DNA of 64,000 nt, taken from NCBI RefSeq assembly GCF_001937065.1, contig NZ_MOWR01000007.1, positions 55,882-119,881 on the forward strand, given 5' to 3'. The translations under genes and the position numbers were made by a program. Shown piece after piece: positions 58,321 to 64,000 of this stretch. The notes below the pieces were generated by a model. That model saw only the letters and a list, made by a program, of their open reading frames with translations. It was not told the DNA's origin and ran no database searches. This DNA is from Streptococcus sp. 'caviae' (lineage in GTDB: Bacteria > Bacillota > Bacilli > Lactobacillales > Streptococcaceae). How positions within the stretch are numbered: the stretch's first letter is position 1; every line of letters begins with the position of its first letter.

Positions 58321-59664
58321 TTACTGACCCTCTCTGGCCTTTTGTAATTTTTTAAAGCGGGCCCAGGTCATATACAGTCCAATTGCATAAATCACTGCAA
58401 TAACCGCAAGTCCCAAAGCATTTGTCATATGAAAAAGCTGCGTAAAGATATAGGTAATCGGTGATCCACCTTGGTCAAGCGCAGCAACTTTACCGCTGGT
58501 ATCAGATAAAGTACCTGTCGTTTGTGCCAGCTTAGTTGTCAGGCCGACAGATTGATTGGCAATCCAAACCGTAATATACATAATAACGGAACCTGAAATT
58601 AAGGTTCTAAACAAATTACCATTATGCACTGCAACTCCCATGGCAATAAAGAAGCCGATAGTCGCCAGATCACCAAACGGTAAAACTTGATTGCCCGGTA
58701 CAATAAGAGCGATGACAATACTGAGTGGGATAAAAATCAAACCTGCAGAGACAACGGTTGGGTCGCCAAGTAAGATTGCCGGATCCAAACCGATAAGAAA
58801 TTCACTGCCCTTGAAGCGTTTCGAAAGTCTTTCTTTAACCACTTCTGAAATAGGCATCAAACCTTCCATAATTGGCTTGATAACCTTAGGCATCAAGGAA
58901 ATAACGGCAGCAACTTTAATAGCTAACTGAAGAATTGCCTTAACATCGTAACCAGCTAAAATCCCAATAATAATACCTAAGAAGAAGGCGACAATAACAG
59001 GCTGACCAAAGATTCCCAGACGCTTTTCGATTTTGTCGCTGTCAATAGTAATCTTATTTAGACCTGGAATCTTACTGATTAAAGCGTCCACCATAACCGC
59101 AAAGGGAGCCATATAAGCTGATGTTCCGTGAGGAACCGCAATACCTTCCAGCCCAAAATACTCCTCAGTATCGTAGCGGAACCAATCACCAAACTTATAA
59201 GCAAGAACAGCATGGACAATGACACCAAGAATCCCTATCCAGTAGTTGCCAGTTGCTGCATAGGCTATTGCTCCGGTGAAAGTCATATGCCATACATTCC
59301 AAATATCAACATTAACCACACGGGTCATTTTCAAAAGCAGCATGACAATATTAACTAAAATAGCAATGGGAATAGCAATCAAGGCAATTTTGCTGGCCCA
59401 AGTAATCGGTGACATGCCTGGCCAGCCGACATCAACGACCTTGAGATTTAAGCCAAAATTTTCAGCCATTGCTTTTGCGGCAGGACCGATGCTGGCCTGC
59501 ATAAAATCAACAATGATACCAATGCCGACAAAACCTATCCCAATGGAAATGGCGGAATAGAAAGCTTTCCCGACCTTAATGCCAAAACAAACGGCAATGA
59601 TAAAAATAACCAGCGGCAGCATTACAGATGCCCCTAAATCAATAATGTATTGTAAAAATGCCAT
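58321..59664 (-). CDS. gatC: PTS galactitol-type EIIC permease
   Basis: Membrane channel of a galactitol-family PTS, 447 residues and about ten to twelve helices. The sequence MAFLQYIIDLGASVMLPLVIF and the VDVGWPGMSPITWASKIA and YFGLEGIAVPHGTSAYMAP segments match GatC proteins. It works with the EIIB at 59699 and the EIIA at 60108 to import and phosphorylate the polyol. A possible cre site lies before it (59683-59696). Confidence 0.93.
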   Translation of the reverse strand: MAFLQYIIDLGASVMLPLVIFIIAVCFGIKVGKAFYSAISIGIGFVGIGIIVDFMQASIGPAAKAMAENFGLNLKVVDVGWPGMSPITWASKIALIAIPIAILVNIVMLLLKMTRVVNVDIWNVWHMTFTGAIAYAATGNYWIGILGVIVHAVLAYKFGDWFRYDTEEYFGLEGIAVPHGTSAYMAPFAVMVDALISKIPGLNKITIDSDKIEKRLGIFGQPVIVAFFLGIIIGILAGYDVKAILQLAIKVAAVISLMPKVIKPIMEGLMPISEVVKERLSKRFKGSEFLIGLDPAILLGDPTVVSAGLIFIPLSIVIALIVPGNQVLPFGDLATIGFFIAMGVAVHNGNLFRTLISGSVIMYITVWIANQSVGLTTKLAQTTGTLSDTSGKVAALDQGGSPITYIFTQLFHMTNALGLAVIAVIYAIGLYMTWARFKKLQKAREGQ

Positions 59665-59682
59665 GAGTTGAACCTCTTTCTT

Positions 59683-59696
59683 TTAAAACGCTTACA
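59683..59696 (-). promoter_or_regulatory. Possible cre (CcpA) site before gatC
   Basis: TGTAAGCGTTTTAA on the minus strand matches 12 to 13 of 14 positions of the cre consensus. It lies between gatB and gatC, inside the operon, so it would act as a roadblock if real. Confidence 0.4.
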
Positions 59697-59698
59697 TT

Positions 59699-59977
59699 TT
59701 ATTGTAAATAGCCTAAAATATCTTCTTCCAGCTTTTCTTCATTAATGCCAGAAATAAAGCCCATAACCGTTAAAACCGGGATATCCCCATAAGTTTTTTT
59801 GACCCGCATGGTGGTGCAAATTAAATCCGTACCTGACAAATGCGATTCAATCTCACTGATGCGGCACTGCACCAAATCAAGATCAATACCATTCTTGTCA
59901 CAGAGTTCCTTAATTCTGTTTGCTGCCACTGTTGAGGTTGCGACCGCTCCGCCGCAGGCTACAATAACTTTTTTCAT
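59699..59977 (-). CDS. gatB: PTS galactitol-type EIIB
   Basis: A 92-residue EIIB. The phosphorylated Cys is in VIVACGGAVATSTVAAN (residue 8), the P-loop of the lactose/galactitol-like EIIB fold. It passes phosphate from EIIA to the incoming polyol at GatC. ATG 59977 follows AAAGGAGAAGAATC. Confidence 0.94.
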   Translation of the reverse strand: MKKVIVACGGAVATSTVAANRIKELCDKNGIDLDLVQCRISEIESHLSGTDLICTTMRVKKTYGDIPVLTVMGFISGINEEKLEEDILGYLQ

Positions 59978-60006
59978 GATTCTTCTCCTTTATTTAAGAT
60001 ACAAAG

Positions 60007-60045
60007 GGCGTTAAGAAAGCGAGAAGAAAATAGGAGCCTAACGCC
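60007..60045. repeat. Inverted repeat between gatA and gatB
   Basis: GGCGTTA and TAACGCC with a 25-nt loop in the 130-bp gap. No T run follows. It could be a processing or attenuation site; role unknown. Confidence 0.35.
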
Positions 60046-60107
60046 ATGCACTTTAACGCATAAGGCAGGCTATCTTTTTCTCGACGCTTTTAGCCCGTGT
60101 TCAATTA

Positions 60108-60566
60108 TCATTGTTTTTTGACAAATTGCTGCAGGGTTTTAACAATGTTGGTTTTGTCTGTTTCAGTTAAAAGATAGTTAAGCAGCTCTTCACTCTGAAA
60201 CAATTTCATCAGTTTGGTCAAAAAGATGACCTGATTTTTAGGATTTTTGACCACAATATTGAAAATCAGCCGCGTGGCAACTTCCTCGTCAGGATCGACC
60301 ATGTGCTGAAAGGTTACTTCATTTTTTAAGCGTATAAAGACCACCCCTTCTTTCTCAGCATATTTTGTTTCCGTGTGCGGCATAGCAATATGGATACCCG
60401 CATGCGTCATTAAACCCGTTGCAAATTCTTTTTCTCTGTTCAAAATAGAAGCAAGATAACCTTCCTTAACATAGCCTAGTCGCCTTAATTGATTGAAACT
60501 AAAGGTCAGCACTTCTGTACTTGTTCTTAATTCCTCATCCAGAAAGATAAGATCTTCTGTAAACAT
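60108..60566 (-). CDS. gatA: PTS EIIA, fructose/galactitol type
   Basis: A 152-residue EIIA of the PTS_EIIA_2 family. The phosphohistidine is in HAGIHIAMPHTETKYAE near residue 63. It takes phosphate from HPr and gives it to GatB. It lies 6 bp after the regulator gene and precedes gatB by 130 bp. Confidence 0.92.
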   Translation of the reverse strand: MFTEDLIFLDEELRTSTEVLTFSFNQLRRLGYVKEGYLASILNREKEFATGLMTHAGIHIAMPHTETKYAEKEGVVFIRLKNEVTFQHMVDPDEEVATRLIFNIVVKNPKNQVIFLTKLMKLFQSEELLNYLLTETDKTNIVKTLQQFVKKQ

Positions 60567-60572
60567 ATACTA

Positions 60573-62639
60573 CTACCTCCTTAACTCCAGCAGTCTTTCC
60601 CTTTCATAAATCAGATTATGGATTTCCTGTGCTGTTTGACAGGAATCCATCTTCTCTCTGAAATCCTTATCCTTTAAAAGATTAAAAAGGTTGAAGATTG
60701 CTCTGAGATGCTTACGTCTGTCTGTAATAGACAGCATACAGACATACTTGACCGGCATAGTAGCAATATCCTGAGGATTGTCATGTTCTTCATCATCAAA
60801 GTAAATCATATTTTTAAGTCTTATCAAACTCATTGAAGTTTTCCTGTTATAATCTCCAAATGGCGCATGAGGAAAAGCAAAGCCTTGAGAGATGACCACA
60901 TAAGGACCGTTCTCTTTGATATTGCTAATCACCACTTTTAGATAATCTTCAGTAATGTCTCCTTTTGCTATTAATTTTTCACCAACCTTGTAAATGGAAT
61001 CCTGCCAATCATTCGCTTCAACCTCCAGCTCAATACGGTCAGATGTTAAAAATTCATAAAGCGCTGTGTCAGCCTCGGTTTCCGTGTGGCTGATATGTGT
61101 AAAAATTTTAGTTTTGATCCGTCTTTTTAACTCTTGTTTATCTTTAAAAGCATTATCAACTTCTTCAGCCACCATTTGATAGATTCTTAAAGCTGTTTCT
61201 TTATCAAAGCTAAGCTGACTGAGTTCTCTGGCCTGCACAATACGGTTAATATGATTGGCAATCAAAAGATAATCCTCATCAGAAATATAGGAAGAAATTT
61301 GAATATAGGCCTTGTTAGGAACCGATGTTGTTGTTAGGATAAGATCATAGTCTCCTCGGATAGTGTCATCAATAGAATAAATGTCCAAACTAAATGAAAA
61401 CTGACTTAAAAGTTTGCTTTCAATAAAGAAGGCCTCTGTTGCCTTTTGCTCGGTAAGAACAGCAACTCTTAAATTACTGCCAAGCCGTTTTTTACGTTCA
61501 ATAGCTGCATAGACATAGATGATAATATAATCAACTTCAGCCGGGGAAGCTTTACGTCCAACATTTTTTTCAATGATATAAAGATTATCCAAAATGACCT
61601 GTTTGATTCTGGGATTGCTTTTAACAACATCACTGATGTCTAAGGAAGCATCATCAAGTATTTCCCTACGCATCATTCGCAGCAGGTGGGCTGAAAAATT
61701 TTCATAAAAAATATAGTCGTCTTTAAAATCAATCTGTGAATCCTTGGATATTTTTTCAATAAAGGCCATAGCAATCACTTGAATTCTGAGGGTTTCCTTA
61801 TTGATTTCTGCATCAAGTACTTGATGATGCGTTCCTTCTAAAATCTGATTGAAAATAAAAGCAATATCTCTCCCATCCAAATAAGGGTAGCCATACTCTA
61901 AGATAAGATTTTGAAAAGCCTCAAGAAGATTAGCCGGACAAGGAAAGTCTGCTGTCAGAGTAAATCCTTTATAATGACGGTAACTGCAAATCATGGCATA
62001 GGTTAACAGACTGTTAAGATTTTTTTCGGACAGTTTCAGCCGTTCACGGCTGGCTGCCACAATCTTTTGTAAGAGAGGAAGATCTATCTGCTGTTGATAG
62101 CCTTCTTCAAAAATGACAGACTCTAAAGCTGCTAAATTATTTTGACTGATAACACTGTAGATAAACGAACGGCTGTCTTCCTCCTTGGCTTCCGCTTTGT
62201 ATCCTTTATTGGCCTTTGAAATAATTTCTAAATGATGGTTAGAGGCTAACTTTCGCATAGACTTGACATCATTGACTATCGTCGAGCGGCTGGCAAGCAG
62301 CTTTTCAGACAGCTGGCTCAGCGTCACATAGCCATGACTGCCTAACAAAATCAGTAAACAAATCAAACTTCTTTCATTGCTGCTGAATTTATAGGCATAA
62401 ACATCAAATTTATTCATATCATCGCAGATAAGTTTTTTGCTGACGTCAAGATGCAGCTTTATTTGTTTATTTTTAACAGTGATTTTCCCGAATGCTAAAT
62501 GCTGCAGGTAGTCATTCAGAGCTGCAATATCGTTTCTGATGGTTCGCTCTGAAACGTCATGGATTTCTGATAACTCTTTCAGCGAACTGTGATTTTTATC
62601 AATGAGAAAGTGTAAAATTTCCTTGCTTCTTTGATTCAT
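60573..62639 (-). CDS. BglG-family PRD transcriptional regulator of the galactitol operon
   Basis: A 688-residue multidomain regulator of the MtlR/GatR type. Order: N-terminal HTH (LKELSEIHDVSERTIRNDIAALN), a second HTH (TLSQLSEKLLASRSTIVNDVKSMRKLA near residue 105), two PRD domains (about 180-400), an EIIB-like domain (about 405-490) and a C-terminal EIIA-like domain with His in VVISQGFAFPHAPFGDYNRK. Its activity should depend on phosphorylation by PTS proteins and GatB. First gene of the operon; RBS AAAGGAGG precedes it. Confidence 0.92.
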   Translation of the reverse strand: MNQRSKEILHFLIDKNHSSLKELSEIHDVSERTIRNDIAALNDYLQHLAFGKITVKNKQIKLHLDVSKKLICDDMNKFDVYAYKFSSNERSLICLLILLGSHGYVTLSQLSEKLLASRSTIVNDVKSMRKLASNHHLEIISKANKGYKAEAKEEDSRSFIYSVISQNNLAALESVIFEEGYQQQIDLPLLQKIVAASRERLKLSEKNLNSLLTYAMICSYRHYKGFTLTADFPCPANLLEAFQNLILEYGYPYLDGRDIAFIFNQILEGTHHQVLDAEINKETLRIQVIAMAFIEKISKDSQIDFKDDYIFYENFSAHLLRMMRREILDDASLDISDVVKSNPRIKQVILDNLYIIEKNVGRKASPAEVDYIIIYVYAAIERKKRLGSNLRVAVLTEQKATEAFFIESKLLSQFSFSLDIYSIDDTIRGDYDLILTTTSVPNKAYIQISSYISDEDYLLIANHINRIVQARELSQLSFDKETALRIYQMVAEEVDNAFKDKQELKRRIKTKIFTHISHTETEADTALYEFLTSDRIELEVEANDWQDSIYKVGEKLIAKGDITEDYLKVVISNIKENGPYVVISQGFAFPHAPFGDYNRKTSMSLIRLKNMIYFDDEEHDNPQDIATMPVKYVCMLSITDRRKHLRAIFNLFNLLKDKDFREKMDSCQTAQEIHNLIYERERLLELRR

Positions 62640-62861
62640 CCTGTAAGCGCCTCCTTTCTTTATATTCTATTGTAGAACGCCTCCCGCAAAAACAAAATAG
62701 CAAAGTCTTTCATCTCTTGGGAAATTTTTTGTATCAAACAATTTTTTGCAGGAACTTCTGTAATCGTGAACATTTTTGTTCGAATCGGTCAGTATTGTCA
62801 CTGTAATCTTAGTGATAAGCAACCGCCACAATCTTTCTGTCTCTTCTTTTCTGGAAAATCG
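62640..62861. other. Divergent promoter region of the galactitol operon
   Basis: A -10 TACAAT lies at 62674-62669 on the minus strand, about 30 bp before the regulator start; the -35 is poor. I saw no clear activator palindrome or cre. The 322-codon frame that runs through here on the plus strand has a foreign N-terminus and is truncated to ATG 62877. Confidence 0.45.
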
Positions 62862-62870
62862 TGGTACAAT
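62862..62870 (+). promoter_or_regulatory. Extended -10 box next to the metallophosphoesterase start
   Basis: TGGTACAAT (TG-N-TACAAT) ends 6 nt before ATG 62877, so the transcript would be leaderless or nearly so. No RBS is visible. Confidence 0.6.
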
Positions 62871-62876
62871 ACTCTT

Positions 62877-63734
62877 ATGACAAAACTTGCTATTATGAGC
62901 GATCTCCATATTGACCTCAATCATTTTGGGGCCTTTGAAATAAAAACCCTTAAGCAATTGCTGCAGACACAGCAGATTGACCATCTTCACCTGGCGGGGG
63001 ATATTTCCAATCATTTTTACAGCCACACCCTTCCTTTTATTGATGACTTGCAGAAGGATTTGACGGTCACCTACAATCTGGGCAATCATGACATGCTGGA
63101 CTTAGATGAACATCATATTCAGGCCTTTGATTTTCAGACACATCAAGTGGGCGAGGCTTCCTTGCTGGCTCTTCACGCTTGGTATGATTATTCCTTTTCC
63201 AGCCAAGACCCTGCTAAAATTGAGCGTCTGAAAAAAACGTTTTGGTTTGATCGGCGCCTGCAGCGATTGAAAGATGACCCTGCCATTGCCAAAGAATCCT
63301 TGGCAAAACTGAATCAAACCTTAACTTCTTTAGAAGATCAAAAACTGATTGTTGCCATGCACTTTGTTCCTCATCAGCAGTTTATTATGACGCATCCGCG
63401 GTTTGCACCTTTCAATGCCTTTTTGGGCAGCCAGAAATTCCACGACCTTTTTGTCCGGCACAATATCAAAGACGTTGCCTTTGGCCACGCTCACAGAAGT
63501 TTCAGCGATGTCGCCCTTGACGGTGTCACTTATCACTCCAGGCCTCTTGGCTATATCCGAGAATGGGATTTGACCATTGATTTTGTCAATCAGCACCCCG
63601 AATATAATCCTAGCGGCAGCTGGAATCTCAGTAAACGCTACAATGCAGTCAAGCACCTGGCAGCTTTTCAGGACTATAAAAACAAACATTTGGCAACAGA
63701 ATTTCTTAACTCCATGACCATCTTTGACCTTTGA
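62877..63734 (+). CDS. Metallophosphoesterase family protein
   Basis: Calcineurin-like phosphoesterase of 285 residues. Metal motifs: MSDLHIDLNHF at residues 7-17 (DxH), LHLAGDISNHFYSH (GD), YNLGNHDMLDLD (GNHD), VAMHFVPH and FGHAHRSFSD (GHxH). Substrate unknown; proteins of this type in lactic acid bacteria are often annotated only by fold. ATG 62877 is directly downstream of a -10 box, so the shorter start is preferred over upstream in-frame codons. Confidence 0.88.
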   Translation: MTKLAIMSDLHIDLNHFGAFEIKTLKQLLQTQQIDHLHLAGDISNHFYSHTLPFIDDLQKDLTVTYNLGNHDMLDLDEHHIQAFDFQTHQVGEASLLALHAWYDYSFSSQDPAKIERLKKTFWFDRRLQRLKDDPAIAKESLAKLNQTLTSLEDQKLIVAMHFVPHQQFIMTHPRFAPFNAFLGSQKFHDLFVRHNIKDVAFGHAHRSFSDVALDGVTYHSRPLGYIREWDLTIDFVNQHPEYNPSGSWNLSKRYNAVKHLAAFQDYKNKHLATEFLNSMTIFDL

Positions 63735-63779
63735 AGCCGCTGCCAGCTAAATTCTTAATCAAACACGGAAACAGCCATC

Positions 63780-63817
63780 AAAAAGGACTGACAAATTATT
63801 TTTGTCAGTCCTTTTTG
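63780..63817. terminator. Terminator of the metallophosphoesterase gene
   Basis: AAAAAGGACTGACAAA and TTTGTCAGTCCTTTTT form a 16-bp perfect stem with a 5-nt loop and T run. Confidence 0.9.
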
Positions 63818-63873
63818 ATACTTCTTGCTGGAGAACTCCTGCACATGAGCAATTCTAACAGGCTTGAAAAACC

Positions 63874-64000
63874 GGCTCTATAATTTCTGTAGTGGGTAAA
63901 ACCACTCTGGAGATTATAGGGCTTTTTGACTACCAAAAAAGTCCCATAAGACTTATAATGAAAAGCGCTAACCATCTCATTAGAAAGTATCTTATGGAAC
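63874..64000 (+). mobile_element. Left end of a probable insertion sequence, cut by window edge
   Basis: Starts GGCTCTATAATTTCTGTAGT. TATAATTTCTGTAGTGG is an imperfect inverse of CCACTCTGGAGATTATA, giving a stem-loop at 63880-63918. A TATAAT box (63954-63959) precedes ATG 63994, which follows AGAAAG and would begin a protein Met-Glu-... that runs off the window. The layout recalls the ends of streptococcal ISL3-family elements (GGCTCT termini, GTAGTGGGT), but this is from memory and the transposase is not visible. Confidence 0.45.

Noticed and set aside
62766..62876. Longer N-terminus for the metallophosphoesterase
   Set aside because: The extension crosses a good extended -10 box and has no family similarity.

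Overview
The window is a chromosomal segment of a low-GC streptococcus. The gene content and order (his genes, ezrA-gyrB-rodA, rplS, a tandem pair of CLC-type fluoride exporters, aroQ-type chorismate mutase, adcA, whiA-yvcK-rapZ, dinG-aspC-asnS, ftsEX-prfB) resemble the Streptococcus mutans group; the exact species cannot be fixed from the sequence alone. Most genes are on the minus strand, so operons usually read from high to low coordinates.

Layout. 1-4272: start of a histidine operon (hisC-hisZ-hisG-hisD) behind a complete T-box leader with a His (CAU) specifier. 4366-4677: a small mobile element flanked by duplicated terminator hairpins. 4862-5788: a small bacteriocin locus, with one intact double-glycine class II peptide gene, one decayed peptide gene, two small membrane (immunity-like) proteins and a possible coupled micro-ORF. 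5921-12594: ezrA, gyrB, a HAD phosphatase, rodA, tRNA-Arg(CCT), rplS. 12821-20455: two CLC-F antiporters, chorismate mutase, a TVP38-type membrane protein, an isolated sufB, flavodoxin, adenosine deaminase, a YghU-like transferase. 20526-23861: nrnA, rpmE2, a second copy of the terminator-flanked element, two cupins and a quinone-oxidoreductase-like gene. 24036-31547: adcA under AdcR control, a C69 dipeptidase, whiA-yvcK-rapZ, a DUF1003 protein and a TetR regulator. 31548-36430: the TetR gene is divergent from a two-gene unit encoding a split 2-hydroxyacyl-CoA dehydratase activase-like protein; two copies of one palindrome flank the promoter. 36580-44204: ridA, a glycerol dehydrogenase-like gene, asnS, a membrane-anchored chagasin-like protein, aspC, dinG. 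44367-49003: two esterases and an ATP-grasp enzyme of unknown role, a diacetyl/acetoin reductase, a metallo-beta-lactamase-fold hydrolase. 49192-55990: ftsX, ftsE, prfB with its programmed +1 frameshift, queG, a third and enlarged copy of the element, and class III fbp. 56322-62639: a galactitol PTS operon with its PRD regulator. 62877-64000: a metallophosphoesterase and the left end of a probable insertion sequence.

The most unusual feature is a family of short elements at 4390-4653, 21829-22120 and 53308-53993. Each lies between two direct copies (24, 27 and 29 bp) of the local terminator hairpin. All three have imperfect terminal inverted repeats and the same multi-branched fold with base changes that keep pairing. 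The third copy carries a second structured repeat and extra hairpins nested inside it. No protein gene lies in any copy, so this looks like a non-autonomous mobile element that inserts at terminators and makes long target duplications.
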